NCBI RefSeq assembly: GCF_006538885.1
Contig: NZ_BJLY01000001.1
Location: 186,001 to 250,000 of the forward strand
DNA from: Gluconobacter roseus NBRC 3990
GTDB lineage: Bacteria > Pseudomonadota > Alphaproteobacteria > Acetobacterales > Acetobacteraceae
Reading direction: 5' to 3'
Length of the DNA stretch: 64,000 nt
The position numbers were made by a program, and so were the translations under genes. This document shows positions 10,014 through 19,150 of this stretch, one piece after another. The stretch's first letter is position 1; each line of letters opens with the position of its first letter. The notes below the pieces were generated by a model. That model searched no databases. It was not told the DNA's origin and saw only the letters and a list, made by a program, of their open reading frames with translations.

Positions 10014-10030
10014 GTTGAGAATGAATCTTA
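10014..10030. promoter_or_regulatory. Fur-like box upstream of the PKHD oxygenase
   Basis: TTGAGAATGAATCTTAT resembles the imperfect palindrome TTGAGAATNATTCTCAA seen in Fur targets (13 of 17 positions by eye). It lies 30 bp before the start codon at 9984, where a repressor would block transcription. Half of the dyad is poorly conserved, so this is tentative. Confidence 0.35.
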
Positions 10031-10135
10031 TCTTCGACTCATAAGACTGTTTGTGAAGGGCGGCAATCGGGGGTGGGGGTGAGTGTCGCGCTTCCGTCCG
10101 TTGACACGTCTGGCAGAGCGGGGGATGAGACGGGG

Positions 10136-11425
10136 ATGGCATTTCATTCCCTTTCCGTTGCGTGGTGTGCGGGACTGTCGCGCAGGCAGGTGGCTGCTGC
10201 GTGTCTTGCTGTGCTGGCCTGTGGTGCGGCGCCGGTTTGGGCCTCGGAAGGGATGGGGGCGCCACTGTCCATTCACGATGCGATTGCGGCGGCCTGGAGG
10301 ACGGACCCCGTGCGGGCCGAGCTGGAGACCAATCAGGATTCCGCCGATGCGCGCGCGAAGGCGGCGCAGTCCTGGTTTGCGGGTGGTCCGACGCTGACGG
10401 GCGACTACTATGATGATCGCATCAGCGGTTCCAATCATGGCTACATCACCTGGCAGGGCGGCGTTTCCGTGCCGCTCTGGCTGCCGGGGCAGGGCACGGC
10501 GACCGAGAACGTGGCGAAGGCCGAGGCGAAGACAGCGACGGTCCGCCTCGATGTAGAGCGGATGTCGGTTGCGGTGCGGGTCGTGGATGCGACGGGAGCT
10601 GCAATCATGGCCATGCGTCGGCAGACGGCGGCGCTGGCGACGGTGGCGGCATTACGGCGGATCGAGGACGATGTACAGCGGGCCGGGCATGTGGGCGAAA
10701 TCGCGGTGTCGGATCAGCAGGCCGTGGAGGCGCAGCTGGCTCAGGCGCGGAACGAAGCCGACATGGCGGCTGAGGAGATTGAAACCACGGCGAGCCAGTT
10801 GCGGACGCTGACGGGGCTGCCGGGGGTGCCGGACATCACGCAGGCGGACGAGCACTGGCTGGCGCTGACGCGGGCCAATGATGCGCGCTGGGTCGAGGAT
10901 GTTGATCCGCGGGTACGGGCGACGCATCAGGCCGTGATTGCGGCGCAGAACCAGATGAAGCTGGCGCGCAAGAGCTTCATGCCCAATCCGGAAATCGGCG
11001 TCGATGCGATCGATCAGGGGCAGTATGACAGCCCCTGGGATACGCAGGTGGGTGTCAATCTGCGGGTGCCGCTGCCGAGTGCGGTGACGAATACGCCGCA
11101 GGAATCCGCAGCGCGGGACCGGATGGCGGCGGCGACGCGGCAGGAAATCGAGGCGCGGCGGGCGGTGCGTAACGAGATGGCGCAGGTGCGGGCGCATCTG
11201 GTCGCGGCGACGGGATCGCTGTCGAATTCGCGGGTCGAGGCCAGTTCCATGCTGCGCCGGGCGGACGGGATGGAGCGGTCCTGGCGGGTGGGTGAGACGC
11301 CGCTGATCGAGGCGTTGCGGGCGCGGATGGATGCGTATCGGGCGCTGCTGGATCTGAACCGTGCGGAGATTGCCTGGCATGCGGCGATCATCCGGATGGG
11401 TATTGCGACGGGGACCATTCCATGA
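10136..11425 (+). CDS. Outer-membrane efflux protein (TolC/CzcC-like)
   Basis: 429-residue outer-membrane channel for a tripartite efflux pump. It has a signal sequence (about residues 1-37, ending PVWA-SE) and two repeats of long amphipathic helices rich in Ala, Glu and Arg typical of OEP proteins (AKAEAKTATVRLDVERMSVA; MAAEEIETTASQLRTLTG). The ATG at 10136 is taken because it begins the signal sequence; the ribosome site (GAGACGGGG) is weak. It overlaps the next gene by four bases (ATGA), so the three-gene operon is translationally coupled. Confidence 0.88.
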   Translation: MAFHSLSVAWCAGLSRRQVAAACLAVLACGAAPVWASEGMGAPLSIHDAIAAAWRTDPVRAELETNQDSADARAKAAQSWFAGGPTLTGDYYDDRISGSNHGYITWQGGVSVPLWLPGQGTATENVAKAEAKTATVRLDVERMSVAVRVVDATGAAIMAMRRQTAALATVAALRRIEDDVQRAGHVGEIAVSDQQAVEAQLAQARNEADMAAEEIETTASQLRTLTGLPGVPDITQADEHWLALTRANDARWVEDVDPRVRATHQAVIAAQNQMKLARKSFMPNPEIGVDAIDQGQYDSPWDTQVGVNLRVPLPSAVTNTPQESAARDRMAAATRQEIEARRAVRNEMAQVRAHLVAATGSLSNSRVEASSMLRRADGMERSWRVGETPLIEALRARMDAYRALLDLNRAEIAWHAAIIRMGIATGTIP

Positions 11426-12585
11426 GCCGGTTTGTACGTTTTCTGGTCTGTGGGGTGGCGCTGTGCGCTCTGTCGCGTGCGGGGGCAGCGGATGCGCCGG
11501 GCTGGATGCAGCCGCTGACGCTCGGGGCCGAGGCGCGGGACGGCGAGCATCTCCAGACCGCGACGGTGCGGCAGGGGACGCTGCATGACACTGTCTCGGC
11601 GCTGGCGCGGGTGAGCGCGGATCTGTCGCGGACGGTGGTGATCCGCACGAGCGGGGATGGGAAGGTCACGGCTGTGCGGGTGACGCCGGGGCAGACTGTG
11701 GTGCCCGGACAGGCGCTCATTGATTACACGGATCATTCCCTTCATGTGCTGCATCTTCAGCTTGAGCAGGACGAGGCAGCTCTGGCCTCGGCGAAGGCAA
11801 CGCTGGGGGAGGCCGAACTGGCCTATCGGCGCGGGCAGTCGCTTGTGGGCAGCACGGTGTCGGCCGGGGAAGTGCGGCGGCGTCAGGCGGCGGTGCAGCA
11901 GGCGCGCAGTACGGTCGTGGCGCGGGAAGCGGATATCGGGCTGATCCAGCATCGGCTGACGGAGGAGTTCACCTCCGTGACGGAAAAGATCGTGCAGGAT
12001 GAGGCGTCCACGCTGATTTCGCCGGTGCGGGGTGTTGTACAGTCCATCCAGACTTCCGTGGCGTCGGATGTGACGCCGGGGCAGCCTGTGGCGACGGTCG
12101 TGGATCTGTCGGGTGTGTGGATTGTCGCGGATCTGCGGCCGGATGAGGTGTCGCGGCTGGTGCCGGGCGGTGTTGTAACCGTCCAGCCTTCAGGCAATGC
12201 GCGGGCCGAGCCGTTCCGGGCGAAGATTACGACGATTGATGGTGTGGCTGATCCGGTGACGGGGCTGGTGCGGGTGGTGTGTGTCGTGGACCGGCCGGTG
12301 GCGTTTCTGCGGCCGGGGATCATGCTGGATGCGGCGCTTGAGACCAGCGAGGCCGTGGATGGCATGATCGTGCCATCGAATGCGGTGCAGACGATCGAGG
12401 GGCATGATCTTGTCTATGTGCAGACTGCCGAGGGGCAGTATGCGCCGCGCGAGGTCCGGGTGCGGCTAGCGACGGATGAGAGCGTCGTCGTGCAGGGCAA
12501 TCTGAAAGCGGGAGATGCTGTGGTGACGGAGGGCAGTTTTGCCCTGAAATCCATGTCGCTCGTCAGCGGGCTGGATACGGACTGA
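11422..12585 (+). CDS. RND efflux periplasmic adaptor (CzcB/CusB-like membrane fusion protein)
   Basis: 387-residue periplasmic adaptor that joins the inner-membrane pump to the outer-membrane channel. A signal peptide (residues 1-24) is followed by a barrel-sandwich half motif (VIRTSGDGKVTAVRVTPGQTVVPGQAL), an alpha-helical hairpin (LHLQLEQDEAALASAKATLGEAELAYRRG), the second lipoyl half (LISPVRGVVQSIQTSVASDVTPGQPVATV) and the membrane-proximal domain. It lies between the channel and pump genes with a 4 bp overlap upstream and a 9 bp gap downstream. Confidence 0.9.
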   Translation: MSRFVRFLVCGVALCALSRAGAADAPGWMQPLTLGAEARDGEHLQTATVRQGTLHDTVSALARVSADLSRTVVIRTSGDGKVTAVRVTPGQTVVPGQALIDYTDHSLHVLHLQLEQDEAALASAKATLGEAELAYRRGQSLVGSTVSAGEVRRRQAAVQQARSTVVAREADIGLIQHRLTEEFTSVTEKIVQDEASTLISPVRGVVQSIQTSVASDVTPGQPVATVVDLSGVWIVADLRPDEVSRLVPGGVVTVQPSGNARAEPFRAKITTIDGVADPVTGLVRVVCVVDRPVAFLRPGIMLDAALETSEAVDGMIVPSNAVQTIEGHDLVYVQTAEGQYAPREVRVRLATDESVVVQGNLKAGDAVVTEGSFALKSMSLVSGLDTD

Positions 12586-12594
12586 CCGGGTTTC

Positions 12595-15500
12595 ATGCTA
12601 CATTTTTTCCAGTCCAACCGTTTTGTCCTACTGGGTCTGCTTGTTGCGCTGATGATCGGCGGGGTGATGACCGTGCCGGGCCTGCCGGTTGAGCCAGTGC
12701 CGGATATTTCGCCCAAACAGGTCATGGTTTCGGTGACTGCGCCGGGGCTGGCGACGGAAGAAGTCGAGAAGCTCATCACCTTTCCGGTTGAGGCGAGCCT
12801 GACGGGTATTCCGGGCGTGACGGATCTGCGCTCCGTGTCACGGACAGGGGTGTCGGCGGTCTATCTGCAGTTCGATGACGCGACGGATATTGATCTGGAC
12901 CGGACGCGGGTTTCCGAACGGCTGCAGGCGGCGCGGGACAGCATCACCATGCCGGGCGTGAGTGTCTCGATGGGGCCGCTGGCGACGGGTATGGGCGAGA
13001 TCATGCAGTTGCAGATCCGGGGCGCCGGGCTCTCGCTGATGGAGCTGAACCGGCTCATGACCTGGACGGTCGTGCCGCAGTTGCGGCTGGTGCCGGGTGT
13101 TGTGGACGTCAACGTCAATGGCGGGTCGGTCGAGACGTATCAGGTGGCGGTTGATCCGGCGCGGATGCGGGCATTCGGGGTCTCGGTCAGCGAGATCGTG
13201 CAGGCTGTCGATACGAACAATGCGTCCTCCGGTGGCGGATGGATTGCGCATCATGCCGAGCAGAATGTGGTGGTTGGCCGGGCACTGGTGGGCAGTCTGG
13301 CGGATTTTGGCGCCATTCCGGTGAAGCTGGGAACAGGCGGGCATGTGATCCGGCTGCGGGACATGGGTGTTGTGTCCGCCGGGCCGAGGACGCGGCTGGG
13401 GGCCGTAACGCGGGACGGGCAGGGCGAGGCGGTCATTGGCGTTGTGATGATGCAGACCGGGGCGAGCTCGAATGCGACGCTGGATGCAATCGGGCGCGTG
13501 CTGCCGGCGATCCGGCAGTCCCTGCCGCCGGGAGTGACGCTGGAGCCGTTTTACAGCCGGGCGAGCCTGACGGGACAGACGATTCATACGGTCAAGGAGA
13601 ACCTGCTGATCGGCGCGGCGCTGGTGCTGTTCGTGCTGGTCGTCGTGCTTGGGGACTGGCGGGCGGCGCTGGTGATCGTGTCCGTCATTCCGGCGTCTCT
13701 GGTGGCGGCGATGGCGGGGATGCGGCTGTTTGGCGTGTCGGCCAATCTTCTGAGTCTGGGTGCGATCGATTTCGGGATGATCGTGGACAGTTCGCTCGTC
13801 GTGGTGGAGCACATCATGGTCGAGCGTGGGGAGCGTCGGGCGTCCGGATCCTTTGCCGCGCTGACAGCGGATGCCGCACGGGCCGTGGTGCGTCCGGTCA
13901 GTTTTGCGATCTTCGTCATCATCATGGTCTATCTGCCGGTGCTCACGCTTCAGGGCATTGAGGGCAAGATGTTCCGGCCAATGGCGCAGACGGTCATCAT
14001 GGCGCTGCTGGCTTCGCTGGCGTACTGCTTCGTCTGTGTTCCGGTGCTGGCGGCGCTGGTGATGCGCAATGCCCAGCCGGACCGGGAGACCTGGTTCGTG
14101 CGAACGGTACGGCGGTATTACGAGCCGGCGCTGCGCTGGACGGAGCATCACAGCGGGCGGCTTCTGGTCGTGACCGTGGCGGCGTTTCTGCTGGCGGTGC
14201 TGATCGGCGGGCGTCTGGGCGGGGAGTTCGTGCCGCAGCTTGAGGAGGGCTCGCTGGTCCTGACTTCGACGCGCCTGCCGGGGGCGTCGCTTGATACGGT
14301 GCTGGAGGGCGTGACGGCGGAAGAGAAAATCCTGCGGTCGTTCCCGGAAGTGCAGACTGTCGTCAGCAGCACGGGTACGGCGGCGATTCCGACTGATCCG
14401 ATGGGGACGAACGAGACCGATACGTTTATTTTCCTTCGTCCGCATGAGGAATGGAAAACGGCGTCCACGCAGGCCGGGCTGGTTACGAAGATCAATGACG
14501 TGCTGGAAAAGACGCGGCCGGATGCGGCGTATTCCTGGTCGCAGCCGATCCAGATGCGGATGGATGATCTGCTGGCCGGTGTGCGCACGCAGCTTGCGAT
14601 TTCGGTCTATGGCGATGATCTGTCGGAGCTGAACCGGATTGCGGGGCAGGTGGTTGAGACGCTGCGGACGGTGCGCGGTGCGGCGGATGTGGCGTTGCAG
14701 GGGAGCGGGACGGTGCCGTTCCTGCATATTGATGTCAACCGGGATGCGGCGGCGCGGTTGGGGGTATCGGTGCCGGATATTCTGGCGGTTGTGGAAGCTG
14801 TAGGCGGGCATGTCGGCAAACCGGTGACGGTGCAGGGGGCGATCATTCCGACGCAGGTGCGTCTGCGGGAGGATGCGGTCAGTTCGGCGGACCGGATCGG
14901 GCATCTGCAGGTGCGTCGGGCGGACGGGCAGGGCTGGGTTCTGCTGTCGCAGGTGGCGGATATCGTGCTGTCGGATGGCGTGTCGCGGATTGACCGGGAC
15001 AATATCCATCGCCGGGTGATCGTGCAGGCCAATATTCGTGGGCGGGATGTGAGTTCGTTCGTGGCAGCGGCGCAGCAGGCCGTGGCGCAGAAGATCAGGA
15101 TGCCGCAGGGCTACCGGATGGTCTGGGCCGGGCAGTTCCGGAACCTGCAATCCGCGCTGCACCGTCTGTTCATTGTCGTGCCGATCGCGCTGGCGCTGAT
15201 CTTCCTGCTGCTGGTGGCGGCTCTGGGATCGTTCGGGGCGGCGGCGCTGGTCTTTGCCAATCTGCCGATGGCGGCGACGGGGGGGATTTTCGTACTCGCG
15301 CTCCGGGGTCTGCCGTTCAGCATTGCGGCGGGGATCGGGTTTATTGCGCTGTTTGGCGTGGCGATTCTGAACGGTGTGGTGCTGGTCAGCCAGATCCGGG
15401 TGTTCCGGCAGGAAGGTCTTGCGGCGGCGGATGCGGCGTTTCAGGCGGCCCGGAGCCGGTTACGGCCGGTTCTGGCGACAGCGTCCGTGGCCAGTCTGGG

Positions 15501-15672
15501 CTTCTTTCCGATGGCGTTTTCGGGCGGGTCGGGTGCGGAAGTGGAGCGGCCTCTGGCGTCGGTCGTGATCGGAGGGCTGGTGTCCTCCACGCTGCTGACG
15601 TTGTTTGTATTGCCGACGCTTTATGCGCGGTTCTTTGGCCGCGACGACGAAAGCGCCCCGAACAGGGATTGA
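12595..15672 (+). CDS. Heavy-metal efflux RND pump (CzcA/CusA family)
   Basis: 1025-residue inner-membrane proton-driven pump with the duplicated 12-helix RND architecture. The fourth-helix motif DFGMIVDSSLVVVE (Asp392, Asp398, Glu405) matches the proton-relay D-D-E set of the HME subfamily, which exports divalent or monovalent metal ions. Large periplasmic loops follow helices 1 and 7. The exported metal (Co/Zn/Cd or Cu/Ag) cannot be decided, and no metal-responsive regulator lies next to the operon. A hairpin overlaps the stop codon. Confidence 0.92.
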   Translation: MLHFFQSNRFVLLGLLVALMIGGVMTVPGLPVEPVPDISPKQVMVSVTAPGLATEEVEKLITFPVEASLTGIPGVTDLRSVSRTGVSAVYLQFDDATDIDLDRTRVSERLQAARDSITMPGVSVSMGPLATGMGEIMQLQIRGAGLSLMELNRLMTWTVVPQLRLVPGVVDVNVNGGSVETYQVAVDPARMRAFGVSVSEIVQAVDTNNASSGGGWIAHHAEQNVVVGRALVGSLADFGAIPVKLGTGGHVIRLRDMGVVSAGPRTRLGAVTRDGQGEAVIGVVMMQTGASSNATLDAIGRVLPAIRQSLPPGVTLEPFYSRASLTGQTIHTVKENLLIGAALVLFVLVVVLGDWRAALVIVSVIPASLVAAMAGMRLFGVSANLLSLGAIDFGMIVDSSLVVVEHIMVERGERRASGSFAALTADAARAVVRPVSFAIFVIIMVYLPVLTLQGIEGKMFRPMAQTVIMALLASLAYCFVCVPVLAALVMRNAQPDRETWFVRTVRRYYEPALRWTEHHSGRLLVVTVAAFLLAVLIGGRLGGEFVPQLEEGSLVLTSTRLPGASLDTVLEGVTAEEKILRSFPEVQTVVSSTGTAAIPTDPMGTNETDTFIFLRPHEEWKTASTQAGLVTKINDVLEKTRPDAAYSWSQPIQMRMDDLLAGVRTQLAISVYGDDLSELNRIAGQVVETLRTVRGAADVALQGSGTVPFLHIDVNRDAAARLGVSVPDILAVVEAVGGHVGKPVTVQGAIIPTQVRLREDAVSSADRIGHLQVRRADGQGWVLLSQVADIVLSDGVSRIDRDNIHRRVIVQANIRGRDVSSFVAAAQQAVAQKIRMPQGYRMVWAGQFRNLQSALHRLFIVVPIALALIFLLLVAALGSFGAAALVFANLPMAATGGIFVLALRGLPFSIAAGIGFIALFGVAILNGVVLVSQIRVFRQEGLAAADAAFQAARSRLRPVLATASVASLGFFPMAFSGGSGAEVERPLASVVIGGLVSSTLLTLFVLPTLYARFFGRDDESAPNRD

Positions 15673-15685
15673 GCCTGTCCGGGGC
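15655..15685. terminator. Hairpin at the end of the efflux operon
   Basis: GCCCCGAACAGG (15655-15666) pairs with CCTGTCCGGGGC (15674-15685), 11 of 12 bases, over the stop codon of the pump gene and just before the convergent porin stop. There is no T tract, so it may be a weak or Rho-assisted terminator. Confidence 0.45.
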
Positions 15686-15693
15686 GGGGAGCC

Positions 15694-17673
15694 TTACTGG
15701 AAGGGCAGGTAGCGGAAGTCGAAGAAGATCTGGCTCATGCTGGTATGCGGATCGCCACCGATGCCGGACCAGATCTGGCGGCGGGCATAGGCGAGCTGCG
15801 TGCCCGCTTCCACCGTGCCGAACTTGCCCTTGAAGAAGCGCCACCATGCGCCGAGCGTGACTTCGGACACTCCACGGGTGTTGGCGGTGCAGGACAGGGC
15901 GGAGAGTTCCTGCAGGCAGCCGGCATTGGAATAACCCGGGTTGCCGTAGCCGTGGGAGCCGCCGTTCTGGTTGAAGTAGGAATGGCCGACGCGCTGGGTG
16001 CCGAAATAGCCATAGACGTCGATGCGCGGGTTGGGATGCGCGATGATGCCGGCCTGGGCCTGGACGCCGAAGAGCGGATCGGGGCTGCCATTGGCCTTGA
16101 GTGTGGCGTCGGGCAGCAGGACGGAGCCGTAGCGGTTGATGCCCCAGCCTGCGAGCCCGGCCATGCGCAGTTCCACCTTGCCGGGGATCAGCGGCAGGAT
16201 CATGGAGCCGCCTGCGCCGCCGCCGATGGCGGTGTTGTTGTGGCCGGTATTGCCCATGGTCACGCGGTCATGCGGGAAGTGCAGGATGCCTTCCATTTCG
16301 TAATGGCCCCAGATCGGATCGTAGGCGACCTTGCCGATCACGTCTGGCGCGATTTCATTGGAGAAATTGGCCGTGTCATTGGTCAGGCCGACGCCGTTCT
16401 GGCCGATCGTGACGATGGAGCCGTTGGGCATGGACACGGCGCCGTTGCTGGCGGAAAAGCCGGTCGTGTCATACAGCGTGGCGGGATTTTCGATCGAAAG
16501 CGCCGTCCACAGGCGATGATGGAAGAAGTCCTTCACGATGCGGACCTGCCACTGGCGGGACCAGGTCTGGCCTGCGAGCATGGAGGCTTCGATCGTTTCC
16601 GGAAGGCTTTCCTGTCGTGCGACGATACCGGCACGGCCCGGTGTCAGGAGGCTCCAGGCCTGACCTGCGAGGAAATGCCACCCCGCCTTGGTGTCGTCAT
16701 AGGCGAGATAGGCCTGACGCATCCGGAAGGAATAGCTGTTGCTCTCATAAGGGTCGGTCGTGACGGCACCGGCGCCGAAATCGGATTCAAAGAAGCCGGA
16801 GATCGTGGATTCAGAGTCGATATTGCCGCGTGCGAGCAGGGACAGGCGGCTGTAGCGGGCGCCGCCGTCGAAATTGTTGGTGTGATAGCGCGGCTCGTTC
16901 GGATACGGCATGTCCTGCCAGAAATTGAACGTGTCGGATGCGACGTGGCGGTTTTCGAGAACGGCGGCGGTATCGACGAAGCCACCGAGCATGAGCGTGA
17001 CCGGCCCGAGATGGAACACGCCGTGATCGCCAACGGCACCCGCGGCCTGTGCGCCCAGTGTTTCACGCGGATGCGGGCCGACGCCGTTTTCGGCGAAGTG
17101 GACGAGCACGTCTTCGGCGCGATGGCCGACGACGGCGAGTTCCGATCCCTTGTCGGCATCGACCAGACCGCGTCCGGTGGGGGAGAGGGAGACCCGGTCG
17201 CGTCGTGCGGTAGTGCCACGGAGCGGTTCGGTTCCGGAAGCGGCCGTCATTTCGCCGGGGGCGTTCGTGAACTGCGGGGCTTCGGCGGTTTTGCCGCCGT
17301 GACGGCGGGCGGATGCGGTGGTGATCCGTTCGCCGTGCTCTGCGCGGACGTCACTGCGTGCGTCGGGTCGGGCGGCGGCGAGCTGTCCGTCATGGGATGC
17401 GGGTGCATGGGAGGCGGAGGTGCCTGCGCTGTGGTGTCGTGCGATTTCCGCTTTCAGCACGGCCATGTCGTGATTGATGGCGCGCTGTTCTTCCTGCACA
17501 TGGGCCTGGGCCGCCTGAAGACGGCTCATTTCCTGTTCCATCCTTGAAACGATATCGTCATCGGCCCGGGCTTTTGTTCCCAGAACGAGGACGCCAAGGG
17601 TGGTTCCGAGAAACAGGCATCCACGTCCTGATAACCGCAGGGCGTGCAGAGTGCGGAAGGTGAGCAGTTTCAA
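15694..17673 (-). CDS. Porin with N-terminal coiled coil (DcaP-like)
   Basis: 659-residue outer-membrane protein. A signal sequence (about 1-38, ending KARA-DD) precedes a predicted coiled coil (RMEQEMSRLQAAQAHVQEEQ and on), a low-complexity Ala/His/Ser linker (about 80-170) and a beta barrel ending in FFDFRYLPFQ. The barrel segment with FFESDFG, FRMRQAYLAYDD and LAGQAWSLLTPG resembles DcaP-type trimeric porins. The start appears to be TTG at 17673, with GGGGGAA 6 bases upstream. It is a single gene, convergent with the efflux operon. The linker is unusually long for the family. Substrate unknown. Confidence 0.8.
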   Translation of the reverse strand: MKLLTFRTLHALRLSGRGCLFLGTTLGVLVLGTKARADDDIVSRMEQEMSRLQAAQAHVQEEQRAINHDMAVLKAEIARHHSAGTSASHAPASHDGQLAAARPDARSDVRAEHGERITTASARRHGGKTAEAPQFTNAPGEMTAASGTEPLRGTTARRDRVSLSPTGRGLVDADKGSELAVVGHRAEDVLVHFAENGVGPHPRETLGAQAAGAVGDHGVFHLGPVTLMLGGFVDTAAVLENRHVASDTFNFWQDMPYPNEPRYHTNNFDGGARYSRLSLLARGNIDSESTISGFFESDFGAGAVTTDPYESNSYSFRMRQAYLAYDDTKAGWHFLAGQAWSLLTPGRAGIVARQESLPETIEASMLAGQTWSRQWQVRIVKDFFHHRLWTALSIENPATLYDTTGFSASNGAVSMPNGSIVTIGQNGVGLTNDTANFSNEIAPDVIGKVAYDPIWGHYEMEGILHFPHDRVTMGNTGHNNTAIGGGAGGSMILPLIPGKVELRMAGLAGWGINRYGSVLLPDATLKANGSPDPLFGVQAQAGIIAHPNPRIDVYGYFGTQRVGHSYFNQNGGSHGYGNPGYSNAGCLQELSALSCTANTRGVSEVTLGAWWRFFKGKFGTVEAGTQLAYARRQIWSGIGGDPHTSMSQIFFDFRYLPFQ

Positions 17674-18203
17674 CTAATTCCCCCATGTCAAAAGATGTCC
17701 CGAACATGTGCATGAACTCGCGCGCGATAGCTTCTAAAAAGATTTTCAGGTGTGGGGGCGGTGTGGGACGGCGGAAAATCGCGCTGAATGGAGGGAAATA
17801 TTCGGAGCGGCTTCTGGTGTTATCACGGAAACGTGAGGTCAGTTTCAGAATGTGAATTCCGTGATCCTGCCGTGCTGGGAGGGCAGTGTGATGGAAGACC
17901 GATAGTAAAAAACGCAGCTATATCGTGGATTTTCTTTTGAATACGGACGTAATCCGGATCGGGAACTTTGGGTCTGTTTTTCCTGAAGGGTGGGGTGCTC
18001 TCTGTGTTCTTTGGAACCGCTGCTTTTCGGGGGAGCGGATATCCATATTGTTGTCTGTAAGGAAAAGTATCAGATCCGTTTTTCCGTGATGTGATGAAGG
18101 GGCGAGAGGTGAAAGTTCTGGCTTCACCGCGTCCGGACGGTCGGGCATGCTGGGGAGAACGAAATGGGGAGGCGTTGTTCTCCTTCCGGAATGGGGTGCC
18201 GTG
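17674..18203. other. 530 bp intergenic region without a convincing gene
   Basis: Lies between the porin (leftward) and the amidase (rightward), so it holds both promoters. I see no codon-biased frame that is not a shadow. One 9 bp perfect inverted repeat is present: ATCACGGAA (17822-17830) and TTCCGTGAT (17857-17865), 26 bp apart. It might be a pair of regulator half-sites. Confidence 0.5.
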
Positions 18204-18992
18204 ATGAAAGTTGCTCTGGGACAGTTTGCCGTTGCGCCGGACTGGGAGACCAACCAGCGCCAGTGTCTGGATCTGATTGAGAAAGCGCGTGAGGGTGGGG
18301 CCGAGCTTCTGGTTCTGCCTGAAGGGATTCTGGCGCAGGACATCAACAATCCGGAGCTTCTGCCGCAGACGGCGCAGCCGCTGGATGGTCCGTTCATGGA
18401 GGGGCTGCGCAAGGCCAGTCAGGGCATTGCCGTGGTGGGATGCGTGAATGTTCCGGACGGGGCGGGGCGGTTCTACAACACGCAGTTCGTGTTGCGGGAT
18501 GGAGCGTTCATTGCGACGTATCGCAAGCTGCATCTGTATGACGCATTCAGCATGAAGGAGTCCCAGCGCACCTCGCCGGGGCTGGAACTGCCGCCTGTTG
18601 TGCAGATCGGGGACATGAAGGTGGGTCTGATGACCTGCTATGACGTGCGTTTTCCGGAACTGGCGCGTCATCTGGCGCTGGCGGGGGCGGAAGTTTTGCT
18701 GTTGCCTGCGGCCTGGGTGCGGGGGCCGGGCAAGGAACGCCACTGGGAAATCATGTCGGTGGCGCGGGCGCTGGAAAACACCTGCTATGTCGTGGCGGTC
18801 GGGGAGTGCGGGGCGCGCAATACCGGGTTCAGCATGGTTGTTGATCCTCTGGGTGTTGTGACGCTGGCGCTGGGTGAGGCGCCGGCTCTGGGTTTTGCGA
18901 CGCTGGATCCGGAGCGGGTGGCCCATGCGCGGCGGGTGCTGCCGGTGTTGGAAAACCGGCGTTTTGCGAACCCTGTTCTGGCCGAACGCTGA
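18204..18992 (+). CDS. Carbon-nitrogen hydrolase (nitrilase superfamily, Nit1-like amidase)
   Basis: 262-residue cytoplasmic amidase. The Glu-Lys-Cys catalytic triad is complete: E40 (LVLPEG), K107 (YRKLHLYD) and C144 (MTCYDVRFPE). The SMKESQRTSPG loop and overall pattern resemble Nit1/YbeM deaminated-glutathione amidases; this subfamily call is an inference from the motif pattern. The ATG at 18204 (MKVALGQF) begins the conserved first strand; the longer frame adds unconserved residues. It stands alone, about 160 bp before a TetR gene. Confidence 0.88.
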   Translation: MKVALGQFAVAPDWETNQRQCLDLIEKAREGGAELLVLPEGILAQDINNPELLPQTAQPLDGPFMEGLRKASQGIAVVGCVNVPDGAGRFYNTQFVLRDGAFIATYRKLHLYDAFSMKESQRTSPGLELPPVVQIGDMKVGLMTCYDVRFPELARHLALAGAEVLLLPAAWVRGPGKERHWEIMSVARALENTCYVVAVGECGARNTGFSMVVDPLGVVTLALGEAPALGFATLDPERVAHARRVLPVLENRRFANPVLAER

Positions 18993-19150
18993 GGCAGGGC
19001 GCGCTCTTTCGGTCTGGGCGGAGTAACGTCGTGTGATGACGCGCTGGGCGACAGGGTATTTCTTTCCGGGCATTTGCTATCGGGGGAAGTCTCTGTAAGA
19101 CAGGCGTCGTTCTGGACGTGTTTTCTTGGCAGGGATTTCCCCTCGGGCCT

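Noticed and set aside
12838-15162. A 774-codon open frame antisense to the RND pump
   Set aside because: It is the mirror of a strongly conserved pump gene in GC-rich DNA; the translation is Arg/His/Pro-rich without domains.
15745-17547. A 600-codon open frame antisense to the porin
   Set aside because: Gly/Ala-rich shadow frame with no recognisable fold; the opposite strand has a signal peptide and barrel.
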